64,000 bases of DNA from Thiocystis minor. GTDB taxonomy: Bacteria > Pseudomonadota > Gammaproteobacteria > Chromatiales > Chromatiaceae. The stretch is taken from positions 25,547 to 89,546 of the forward strand of contig NZ_NHSQ01000068.1 in assembly GCF_016653465.1 (NCBI RefSeq), read 5' to 3'. Each line of letters opens with the position of its first letter. The first letter of the stretch is position 1. Made by a program: the position numbers and the translations under genes. Positions 57,601 to 63,866 of this stretch are shown one piece after another. Below the pieces are notes generated by a model, which saw only the letters and a program-made list of their open reading frames with translations, had not been told where the DNA came from and did not search any database.

Positions 57601-59178
57601 CTTGACGTCACTGCTGCCCGCTGCCAGACCATTCGTATAGACGGCTGCGGCGGTGAAGGTGTTCGCCCCAGACACCCCGATCGCCATGGTGCCCAGGTCT
57701 TCGCCATTGACCACCAGTTTGTTCGCGGCGGCCGTGCCGCCGGTGATGGCGCCAGCAGCGACAACGTTGCCAGCGGTCAGCGTCCCCTGCGGATCGATGC
57801 CAGTGCCGGCCATCGAGGTCATGTTCGCGCCCTGGACGATATTGGCCTTGCCGCTGGTCTCGCCGATGCCGGTGCTGGCGTTGGTGAAGGTGCTGGTGCC
57901 GCCGGCCAGGGCCATGGCGTGCAGTTTGACATCGATGGTGCGGCCGTCGGCGGCCTTGAGAGTGACGCCGTCGCTGTCTTTGCCGGTGTCCGTGGCGGTG
58001 ATGCCGGTCTCGCCGGAAATGGCGTTGATCGCCGCCGCGACGTTGGCGCGGGTGGCGGCGGTGTCGATGGTGGTGGTGACGACCCCGGTATCCACGCCGT
58101 TGACGGTGATGACGCCCGAGCCCGCCGCGCCGGTCATGCTGGCGCCGGTCAGGGTGCTGTCGTTGAGCGCGCGCACGCCGGTGGTGGCGGCGTCGAAGGA
58201 GCCGGAGACGGGCGAGGAGTACTTGACGGTGATGTTGCGCCCATCGGTCGCCTGGAGTTCCACGCCGGTCGCGTCGTCGCCGCTGTCCATGGCGGTCACG
58301 CCGGTCTGGCCGCTGACCTTGTTGATCGCCTCGACCACCGCCGCGCGGCTGGTGGCGGCATCGGTGGTGGTGGAGATGATGCCGGTCTCGACGCCATTGA
58401 TCGAGAGCTTGCCGCTGCCGGTCGCGGCCTTCATGGTGGCGCCGGCGGAGCTGTTGGTGTCGACGCTCGCGCTGACGCCGGTCTGTTCCGTGCTGGCATT
58501 GATGGCGGCGGCCTTGGCGATGGCGCTGCTGGCCTTGCTCGACGCGGGATAGGAGGCCAGATCGTCGCTGGCGGAGGAGCCGCGGATCGAGACGCCGTTG
58601 ATGATGAGGTCGCCGTTGTTGATCGCCTCCTCGCTGCCGCGGGCGGTCAGGGCGGAGGTCTCGCTGGTGCCGAGCTGGCTGGTCTTGGCGCCGTTGACGG
58701 TGACGCTGATGGTCTGGCCGGCGTTGGCGCCGACCTGGAAGTTCTGGGCCTTGAAACCGCCTTCCAGCAGCTTGAGACCGTTGAACTCGGTCTGGGTGGC
58801 GACGCGGTCGATCTCCGACAGCAACTGGCTGGCCTCCTGCTGCAGGGCGGCGCGGTCGGAGGAGGTATTGGTGGCGTTGGCGGATTGCACCGACAGCTCG
58901 CGCAGGCGCTGGAGACTGTTGGTGATCTCGCCGAGCGCGCCCTGGGCGGTCTGGGCCAGCGAGATGCCGTCATTGGCGTTGCGCGCGGCCTGATTCATGC
59001 CGGTGACCTGAGCGCTCATCCGACCCGCGATGGCCATACCGGCGGCGTCGTCCGAGGCGCTGTTGATGCGCAGGCCCGAAGACAAGCGGTTCATGGCCGT
59101 CTGCATCGAATTTTGCGACTTGCTCAATTGGATCTGAGTGGTCAGCGAAGTGACGTTGGTGTTGATGTACATTGCCAC
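54685..59178 (-). CDS. fliC: Giant flagellin
   Basis: 1497 residues, about three times the usual flagellin. Conserved ends: N-terminal YINTNVTSLTTQIQLSKSQN and LSSGLRINSASDDAAGMAIA; C-terminal LAQVSSNQAALGATQNRFNS and QDADFASETASLSRAQVLQQ-AG. Between them lies a chain of about nine flagellin-IN-like units, each ending near xADGRxIxV (for example LQATDGRNITVKYSS, LKAADGRTIDVKLH, FTAADGRAITVGDG). Roughly 56320-57760 is less GC-rich than the rest, suggesting exchange within the surface-exposed region. The GTG 59178 start has GGAG 9 bp upstream; ATG 59172 is the alternative. A sigma-28 promoter lies upstream. Confidence 0.96.
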   Translation of the reverse strand: MAMYINTNVTSLTTQIQLSKSQNSMQTAMNRLSSGLRINSASDDAAGMAIAGRMSAQVTGMNQAARNANDGISLAQTAQGALGEITNSLQRLRELSVQSANATNTSSDRAALQQEASQLLSEIDRVATQTEFNGLKLLEGGFKAQNFQVGANAGQTISVTVNGAKTSQLGTSETSALTARGSEEAINNGDLIINGVSIRGSSASDDLASYPASSKASSAIAKAAAINASTEQTGVSASVDTNSSAGATMKAATGSGKLSINGVETGIISTTTDAATSRAAVVEAINKVSGQTGVTAMDSGDDATGVELQATDGRNITVKYSSPVSGSFDAATTGVRALNDSTLTGASMTGAAGSGVITVNGVDTGVVTTTIDTAATRANVAAAINAISGETGITATDTGKDSDGVTLKAADGRTIDVKLHAMALAGGTSTFTNASTGIGETSGKANIVQGANMTSMAGTGIDPQGTLTAGNVVAAGAITGGTAAANKLVVNGEDLGTMAIGVSGANTFTAAAVYTNGLAAGSSDVKINGHNVTFTATGVQDEDGAALAAAINADTTMDSAGISASYDTTGNKLTFNAADGRAINVATGDGTATNNLTAVNIGYTTTSQASTYTNTFTAGTAVDDGGGFTLATHDININGYNLEFSAVADAVGSGATNQTAIVAAINGDTTLAAAGIVASEAGGEIALTSADGRAITITTGTGTATHATAAMLGFAGGTTVTQLGTFDANEFASDVMAAINNNTTLQDQGVSATLNVDSAGVTVVDAEGETIDFTGTNMTTGQMGLSQMTYTSPGTQGGNVVNGGAVTTTAGSGSAAVGATTIDLEINGVTVSGIETGTANTATATAGLDVKDFSGNGGNGNFVLNGVTVDVAGLTTGANATLLTTNAVAIATAVNTNATLSAAGITASVGGAANSILSFTAADGRAITVGDGTTTATVSTAILATDMNVAATTATTFDPDVMANNIATAINRNADLAAAGTTAALNQDGDGVVLMDAQGDAIDLSGADTTATAAQLGLSQLTFTPNGQADRAEGTEYGSYTLSSDEEIVVSAGTSVTADVGNAGLSSGAYAAQTAYVAAGSNNGHAMAQGDVQINGVTIGASQAGSDTSSRYASSMSADEQTRNTAASAIAKTAAINAVTENTGVTATVNTTVMRGSDMSSGTDGSGALVINGVTTRTVAVVGGGDAINTANSRTAVIDAINAVSEQTGVKAVDNNSIEGGVELQAADGRNINVAYTGGLNAANTGLADVSDTSTVFGTLTAGATATGTVRINGVETGAVAVTNGDNVATANSTVAAINNITDRTGVTASYDSATNKLSLNSAGGQAITVAAGSGIGLSDVGLSASSVNARSNTAFGSYTLSSTTQFDVEKGSTANIENSGLEVGTYGTGKSGMDLSKLDISTAAGAAKAITAIDNALAQVSSNQAALGATQNRFNSTISALQSTSTNLTAARSRIQDADFASETASLSRAQVLQQAGTAMLAQANSSAQGVLSLLR

Positions 59179-59256
59179 GGTGGTTTACTCCAATGCGAGG
59201 TTGAGGAATCGGTCCGAGCCTGGCTTGGAGGCCATGCAGTGGACGGCTCAGAGGGG

Positions 59257-59283
59257 TTATCGGATGCGCGCGGGAAAACTTTA
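59257..59283 (-). promoter_or_regulatory. Sigma-28 (FliA) promoter of fliC
   Basis: On the minus strand TAAAGTTT (59276-59283), an 11-bp spacer and TCCGATAA (59257-59264) match the flagellar consensus TAAAGTTT-N11-GCCGATAA at all but one position. It predicts a leader of about 70 nt before the fliC start. Confidence 0.88.
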
Positions 59284-59388
59284 GGCGTTTCGCGCCCGCG
59301 GTCGGTTGGCGGCGATCCCGTCCCGCCTGGAAGCGCGCTACACTTTGAACAGACGCGTGCCGCTGGCACCGCACCCCAGGAGGTCATC

Positions 59389-59751
59389 ATGACGTTGCCG
59401 CCCACTGCTGCCGACACGCTCGGGCCGACCCGTCACCCGGAACGAGAGGCGTCCCTGGAGGCGCGTCTCGATGCCCTGATCGCGCTCTCGACCGAACGGC
59501 TGAACGCGGCGCGCGCCGGAGACTGGGAGCGGGTGCAGGCGGGCGAGCCCGAGCGCGCGGCGCTGATCCGCGCGGCCTTTCCCGAGCCCTTGAGCGAGAC
59601 GCTGCCCGAACCCTTGGCCGAGCGTCTGCAAACCTTCCTCGATCTCGACCGCCAGCTCCTGGAACAGGCGCGGCGGCGCCTCGACGCCCTGCGGCAGGAA
59701 CGGCTGGATCTGCGCCACGCACGCAAGGCGGCGCGGCACTATCAGGGTTGA
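59389..59751 (+). CDS. fliT: FliT-like flagellar export chaperone
   Basis: 120 residues, all helical: LEARLDALIALSTERLNAAR, GDWERVQAGEPERAALIRAA and LEQARRRLDALRQERLDLRH. Size, the GDWE-type turn and position opposite fliC and before fliS indicate FliT, the chaperone of FliD. AGGAGG 7-8 bp before ATG 59389 is a strong ribosome-binding site. Sequence similarity in this family is weak, so context carries much of the call. Confidence 0.72.
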   Translation: MTLPPTAADTLGPTRHPEREASLEARLDALIALSTERLNAARAGDWERVQAGEPERAALIRAAFPEPLSETLPEPLAERLQTFLDLDRQLLEQARRRLDALRQERLDLRHARKAARHYQG

Positions 59752-59782
59752 GCCGACCAGCGATCAACGTGCGGCGATCAAC

Positions 59783-59815
59783 GTGCGGGACGGGGTGAAT
59801 CGCCCGTCCCGCTTC
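59783..59815. repeat. GACGGGG single-hairpin repeat
   Basis: GCGGGACGGGGTGAATCGCC onward with CCCGTCCCGC forms one palindrome of the GACGGGG family, between fliT and fliS. Only the right-hand half of the full repeat is present. Confidence 0.8.
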
Positions 59816-59990
59816 AGTTCCGTTTCAACGTCCTCCGGTGTTTCGGCGTTCGGCTTTAAGACGCCCTCAAGTAACTTTGCGGGTGGCCGTTACCTTCGCC
59901 ATGAGCACTGGCCGATACCACTCAATCCCCGGTGTCTCTCTTCATTTTCAAACCCTTTTTCTTGGCGATGACTCGGGAGTGAGAAGCACC

Positions 59991-60392
59991 ATGTACGCGA
60001 TGCGCAGAGAATTGAACCAATATCGTGAGTCCGGGCACATGGCGGAAGCGTCCGTTGCGAGCCCGCATCGTTTGGTGCAGATGCTGTTCGAGGGTGCGCT
60101 GGAGCGGATCGCCGTGGCGCGCGGTGCGATGCAGCAGGGCAATATCCGCATGAAGGGCGAGAAAGTGGGTCAGGCGATCACGATTATCGACGGGTTACGC
60201 GCGTCGTTGGATCACGGCAAGGGCGTGGATCTGGCGGAGAAGCTGGAAGCGCTCTACGAGTACATGAACCGGCGGTTGCTGGAAGGGAACGCGCACAATG
60301 ATCTGGCTGCGCTGGATGAAGTCAGCCAACTGCTGCGCGAGATCAAGTCCGGCTGGGACGCCATCCCGGAGCTGTTGCGGCGGGCGTCCTGA
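59991..60392 (+). CDS. fliS: Flagellin export chaperone FliS
   Basis: 133 residues. FliS binds the flagellin C-terminus and prevents premature polymerisation. Family features: SPHRLVQMLFEGALERIAVA, IIDGLRASLDHGKGVDLAEK, LEALYEYMNRRLLEGNAHND. ATG 59991 (MYAMRRELNQY) gives the usual short N-terminus; the frame is open upstream without homology. It must handle the giant flagellin encoded nearby on the other strand. Confidence 0.95.
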   Translation: MYAMRRELNQYRESGHMAEASVASPHRLVQMLFEGALERIAVARGAMQQGNIRMKGEKVGQAITIIDGLRASLDHGKGVDLAEKLEALYEYMNRRLLEGNAHNDLAALDEVSQLLREIKSGWDAIPELLRRAS

Positions 60393-60484
60393 TGGCTGAG
60401 GCGGGACGGGATTCGCCATGAGCGGGGCAGGATCATGGCGTCATCCGATTTCTCCTGGTCCGCCAATGAGATGAAGGTGTCCTT

Positions 60485-60661
60485 ATGATCAAGGCGATCC
60501 TGATGCAGGATCACCGGCGCGTGCTGGAAATCAGTATGGATGATGAGACAGGGTTTGTTGTGTTGACCGTCATGGATCGCGAGCGCCGCGAGGTGATCCG
60601 TCAGATGACGTTAAAACAGGTGCTGCGACTGATGGAAGGCGCGCGAGGACGCGAGGTGTGA
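60485..60661 (+). CDS. 58-residue FlaG-like protein
   Basis: Reads MIKAILMQDHRRVLEISMDD with VLTVMDRERREVIRQMTLKQ and VLRLMEG. The pattern DDETGFVVLTVMDRERREVIRQMTxxxVLRL parallels the FlaG domain (DEDSGRTVVQIKDAKTDQVIRQIPPEYVLRM in the flaG gene at 54.2 kb), lacking the long Ala/Pro N-terminus. It follows fliS by 92 bp in the same orientation. A second, minimal FlaG or a FliS-cluster accessory protein is inferred. GTGTCCTT upstream is a poor ribosome-binding site. Confidence 0.6.
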   Translation: MIKAILMQDHRRVLEISMDDETGFVVLTVMDRERREVIRQMTLKQVLRLMEGARGREV

Positions 60662-60703
60662 GAGGGACGGCCATGCCTCAGGCGTTGCCGCCGGACCCGC
60701 CTA

Positions 60704-60741
60704 AAACGTTCCGGACGGGGTGAATCCCCCGTCCGGCGCGG
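60704..60741. repeat. GACGGGG single-hairpin repeat
   Basis: AAACGTTCCGGACGGGGTGA with ATCCCCCGTCCGGCG forms one stem (CCGGACGGGG/CCCCGTCCGG). A left half without the second arm occurs at 61305-61325 (AAACGTTCCGGACGGGGTGA). Confidence 0.8.
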
Positions 60742-60757
60742 GTTTTAACCATCCTTG

Positions 60758-61195
60758 TTACAGATAACGCAGGGCGGCGATGACGAGACCCGTGCTGGTG
60801 GCGATGAATCCGACCAGCCAAAGAAACTGTTGATCGTGGCGTTTGAGCATCTCGTCGAAGCGTTTGTCCATCTGCTCGAAGCGTTTGTCCACCTGCTCGA
60901 AGCGCTTGTCCACCTGCTCGAAGCGCTTGTCCATCTGCTCGAAGCGCTTCTCTACCATCTCGAAGCGTTTATCGACCTGCTCGAAGCGCTTGTCGATCTG
61001 CTCGAAGCGTTTCTCCATCTGCTCGAAGCCTTGTCGCATCAGTTCGCGCTGGTGCTTGAGTTCTTCCTCCACCCGCACCATGCGCTCGCGCAGTTCGATT
61101 TCGTAGACCAGCGGCGGCTTGCCGAGGCTTTGTTCGGCTAGCCACTCGCCGAGGTGGGCCTTGATGAAGGCAATATCTTCCTGGGCCAGGGCCAT
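60758..61195 (-). CDS. Heptad-repeat coiled-coil protein with C-terminal membrane anchor
   Basis: 145 residues. After a globular start (LAQEDIAFIKAHLGEWLAEQ) comes an uninterrupted coiled coil with eight near-identical heptads of type (M/V/I)(D/E)KRFEQ at about residues 58-113, encoded by 21-bp tandem repeats at about 60850-61025. The C-terminus FLWLVGFIATSTGLVIAALR is a membrane helix. Similar DUF1640-like proteins exist; the function is unknown. Copy number of the heptads may vary by slippage without breaking the frame. Confidence 0.78.
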   Translation of the reverse strand: MALAQEDIAFIKAHLGEWLAEQSLGKPPLVYEIELRERMVRVEEELKHQRELMRQGFEQMEKRFEQIDKRFEQVDKRFEMVEKRFEQMDKRFEQVDKRFEQVDKRFEQMDKRFDEMLKRHDQQFLWLVGFIATSTGLVIAALRYL

Positions 61196-61420
61196 GCGGG
61201 CGTCTCCTCTTTCGCGCCAATCAAGACACAGACTCTAGCGGATCGCGGCGCGGGACGACAAGGCCAGTTGATCCGTCGCCGACCGCTGCCTCCGTGCCCG
61301 CCCAAAACGTTCCGGACGGGGTGAATGCCTAAGGATCACCTCCAGGCACGCCGCCCAGCGATCCGGGTGCCAGCGGTGGATGCGTCGAGAATTCAGGTAT
61401 CGACCTGGCGGCGGATCGCC

Positions 61421-61636
61421 TGATGGATTTCCGCCGGACGGCCTGTCGCTCGCGACACGGCGGAGCGGTGTCGCGAGATCCAAGCAGCAGGGAGAAAAAC
61501 AGCTCGCATCAACCTCTTCCCTTGGAAGACGAAAAACCGAGGGAACCTCATTCAATCGTATCGCGAGATCCCAACAGGGAAATAATCCGGTAGCATGAAC
61601 CCTGCCCTTGGAGGACGAAAAACCGAGGGAACCTCA
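61421..61636. repeat. Multi-hairpin repeat, copies R1 and R2
   Basis: R1 (61421-61550): CTCGCGACAC-N9-GTGTCGCGAG stem, then CCCTTGG-N11-CCGAGGG stem and a conserved end GACGAAAAACCGAGGGAACC-TCA. R2 (61559-61636) repeats the second part: ATCGCGAGATCCCAACAGGG, then the same CCTTGG/CCGAGG stem and GAACCTCA ending. R3 at 62.16 kb is a full copy. No protein is evident; conserved stems suggest a structured RNA or a palindromic repeat. Confidence 0.75.
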
Positions 61637-61666
61637 TCCTGAAGCTTTCCGGGAAAAACGACCGCC

Positions 61667-61897
61667 ATGCACTATGAAATTCATGTCGAATGGGATGCCG
61701 AGGCCCAGGTTTGGTACATCGAGAACAGTAATGTCCCTGGATTGGTCGGGGAGGCTCCAACCCTCGAGACCATGATGACGCTGCTGCAAACGCGGGTGCC
61801 GGAGATGCTGGCCGAGAACGGTTGTCCAACCGATGACGAGATTCCGCTGCGTCTGCTGACCACCTCGCACCTGGCGCAACTGCGACAGGTCGCTTGA
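61667..61897 (+). CDS. hicB: HicB-like antitoxin (DUF1902)
   Basis: 76 residues of the DUF1902/HicB fold: MHYEIHVEWDAEAQVWYIEN, SNVPGLVGEAPTLETMMTLL, with a C-terminal helix PLRLLTTSHLAQLRQ. No DNA-binding tail is present. Start 30 bp after copy R2 of the repeat. It overlaps the HicA-like gene by one base, as in hicBA modules with antitoxin first. Confidence 0.85.
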   Translation: MHYEIHVEWDAEAQVWYIENSNVPGLVGEAPTLETMMTLLQTRVPEMLAENGCPTDDEIPLRLLTTSHLAQLRQVA

Positions 61898-62094
61898 TGG
61901 GCGCGAATTTCACGCCGGATTTGATGCGTCTGCTGCGCGCCGCCGGTTGCACCCTGATCCGGCATGGCAAAGGCGACCATGACATCTGGGAAAGCCCGAT
62001 CAGCGGTCGGCGCTTTCCTGTCGATGCCAGAATTCGCTCGCGCCACATGGCCAACACCGCGCTCAAACAAGCGGGTCTGCCGCAAACGTTTTGA
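61897..62094 (+). CDS. hicA: HicA-like toxin
   Basis: 65 residues with the HicA double-stranded RNA-binding fold: DLMRLLRAAGCTLIRHGKGD, HDIWESPISGRRFPVDARIR and HMANTALKQAGL. The GKGDH catalytic-His region (RHGKGDHDIW) is intact. Likely an mRNA interferase held by the preceding HicB-like protein. Start at ATG 61897, overlapping the antitoxin stop. Confidence 0.85.
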   Translation: MGANFTPDLMRLLRAAGCTLIRHGKGDHDIWESPISGRRFPVDARIRSRHMANTALKQAGLPQTF

Positions 62095-62156
62095 TCATGT
62101 CACAGCGTACGCAATCCCCTTCCGCCATCCCGGGGATCGGCTGACGAGCGTAACGA

Positions 62157-62284
62157 CTGATGGGTTTCCGCCGGAAGGCCTGTCGCTCGCGATACCGCGC
62201 CGTCGTGTCGCGAGATCCCAACAGGGAAAATACAGATCGCACGAACCCCCTGGCCTTGGAAGACGGAAAACCGAGGGAACCTCA
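62157..62284. repeat. Multi-hairpin repeat, copy R3
   Basis: TTTCCGCCGGAAGGCCTGTC, then CTCGCGATAC-N9-GTGTCGCGAG, TCCC-AACA-GGGA and CCTTGG/CCGAGG stems, ending GAGGGAACCTCA. Relative to R1 the first stem changes C to T, giving a G-U pair in RNA, which keeps the stem. Directly followed by the DUF2887-type remnant. Confidence 0.75.
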
Positions 62285-62285
62285 G

Positions 62286-62896
62286 GGACTCTATGGCGAA
62301 CAATCTCCCGCGCGCGAGGTGGTGGGAATCGGGGTGTTTCTGCGCGAGCAGGATGTGCCGCGATTTCCGAGTTGGCCGAACCAAGCCGAGGCGCCCCTGT
62401 TGCGAGTGGTGCTGCGCGAGGTGTTGCCGGGCTGGCTGGAGCGGGAACCGGACAACCCCTACGTGGCGGTGTTTGCGCCCTTGCTGATCGAAGACGATGA
62501 CAGTTTGCGCGCACGCGCCCCCGAACTCTGGCGGACGGTGTGTGACGCGCCGCTCGCAGCGGAGGTGCGCGAGGTGCTCGGGCAGGTCATGGAATTCTGG
62601 TATTTCGAACGGTTTCGCGGGCTCACCGCGAAGGAGATCTGGGCCATGTTGAATCTGATTACCCCCATCCAGGAAACGCGCGCCTATCAATCGATCTATG
62701 CCGAGGGCAAAGCCGAGGGCAAGGCCGAGGGCAAAGCGAGCACCCTCAAGCGTCTATTAGCACGACGTTTCAAGGTGCTCCCCCCTGGGCCGCCACGCGC
62801 ATCGATGCCGCGACGCTGCCGCAACTGGAGACCTGGTTAGACGGCATCTTCGATGCCGACAGCATCGAAGCGCTGATTGGCGCCGAGCAGGATTGA
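62286..62896 (+). pseudogene. DUF2887/Rpn-like gene, 5'-truncated and frameshifted
   Basis: Homology starts at about 62310 with VVGIGVFLREQDVPRFPSWP and continues through EVREVLGQVMEFWYFERFRG and three AEGK repeats. The family's N-terminal third is missing, replaced by repeat R3. At the C-run near 62780-62785 the frame changes: the correct C-terminus (ATLPQLETWLDGIFDADSIE-ALIGAEQD) is in another frame and ends at 62894-62896. The gene is therefore broken at both ends unless the C-run is miscalled. The family is a relative of recombination-promoting nucleases. Confidence 0.75.
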
Positions 62897-62913
62897 GCCA
62901 TCGGAAACTCAAG

Positions 62914-63019
62914 CCGGACGGGGCATGCGCCCCGTCCGGAAGCGTTTCGTGCCTTGAAGATCGCCGCGATGAGCGCCTGTTGGTGAAACGTGCGGGACGG
63001 GGTGAAGATCCCGTTCCGC
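62914..63019. repeat. GACGGGG double-hairpin repeat, copy 3
   Basis: CCGGACGGGGCATGCGCCCC onward (62914-62939) and GCGGGACGGGGTGAAGATCCC onward (62992-63019). Same two-hairpin plan and spacing as copies 1 and 2. Confidence 0.88.
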
Positions 63020-63059
63020 CGAGGAAAACGTGGTCTGTCCCGGTTATTCCCCCGTTTCG

Positions 63060-63211
63060 TGAATTCACCACAAAGGCACGAAGAACGCAAAGGAAACAAT
63101 ACCTTGAGGATTTTCATGCGGCTTGTCTCCTGGTCGACCCAGCCTCGGCCAAGCTTCCGCCAAACATCCTTGATTCAATCCTTTGCGGCCTTCGCGTCTT
63201 TGCGGTGAGAA
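63060..63211. repeat. Element with inverted ends, copy 1 (direct repeat left of DUF4160-DUF2442)
   Basis: ATTCACCACAAAGGCACGAA onward at the left and CCTTTGCGGCCTTCGCGTCT-TTGCGGTGA at the right are imperfect inverted ends (about 22 of 28 positions). The first 134 bp are identical to 63867-64000. About 150 bp long, with no convincing gene. Confidence 0.85.
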
Positions 63212-63257
63212 ATCCGGGTTAAAATCCTTATGTGAAAAATAATGCTGAGCGATTTCG

Positions 63258-63524
63258 ATGCCGGTCATCTCCTGCTTCTTTGGAATCTATGTGCGCATGT
63301 ACTTCGATGACCACCTTCCTCCACACATTCATGTGGAGTATCAGGGGGCTGAGGCATTGATCGCGATTGAGACGGGAGAATTGCTCGAAGGACGACTGCC
63401 GAGAAAGGCGGCCAAGCTGATCAAGGACTGGTGCGCCGATTATCAACCTGAGCTATCGGACAACTGGCAACGTGCGGTCGCACTACAGCCGCTAAGGCGA
63501 ATTCCTGGAGCCGACAATGATTAA
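63258..63524 (+). CDS. DUF4160 protein
   Basis: 88 residues: PVISCFFGIYVRMYFDDHLP, PHIHVEYQGAEALIAIETGE and KLIKDWCADYQPELSDNWQR. DUF4160 is a small cytoplasmic family usually paired with DUF2442 in a toxin-antitoxin-like arrangement; the biochemical activity is not established. It overlaps the DUF2442 gene by 8 bp. Start ATG 63258 by family alignment. A broken homologue lies at 15.2 kb. Confidence 0.88.
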   Translation: MPVISCFFGIYVRMYFDDHLPPHIHVEYQGAEALIAIETGELLEGRLPRKAAKLIKDWCADYQPELSDNWQRAVALQPLRRIPGADND

Positions 63525-63786
63525 GATCGTCAACGCCGAATCCCTACATGATCGCACCATCCGATTGGAGTTTTCAGACGGAACCACGGGTGACTACGAC
63601 ATGCAACCCTTGATCGTGCGGGGCACCGAGATGGTCAATCCACTTGAAGATAAAGAGTTTTTCCAACGGTTTTTCCTTGAGCTGGGTGCCTTATGTTGGC
63701 CCAACGGATTCGAACTCAGCGGCAGGGGCATTCAGCACCGGTTGCGCGAGCAAGGCAAGTTGCATCCGCTCGATCAAGTTGCCTGA
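63517..63786 (+). CDS. DUF2442 protein
   Basis: 89 residues: DRTIRLEFSDGTTGDYDMQP, ELGALCWPNGFELSGRGIQH. The pattern W/LxWPNGxD/E near the C-terminus is the DUF2442 hallmark. It is the common partner of DUF4160 and the likely antitoxin-like component. The pair is bracketed by direct copies of the inverted-end repeat. Confidence 0.88.
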   Translation: MIKIVNAESLHDRTIRLEFSDGTTGDYDMQPLIVRGTEMVNPLEDKEFFQRFFLELGALCWPNGFELSGRGIQHRLREQGKLHPLDQVA

Positions 63787-63866
63787 AACGGCAACACTCG
63801 AGCCGTGCCTCGGCATACTGAAATCAAGGAACCGCTGGCAAGAAAGATCCTAACCCGACTATTTCA

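Noticed and set aside
54589..59388. Very long plus-strand open frames opposite fliC (up to 779 codons)
   Set aside because: They are Gly/Val/Arg-rich mirror frames of the Thr/Ala/Gly-rich flagellin sequence and lack recognisable domains; only the last part (from 59389) is the real fliT-like gene.
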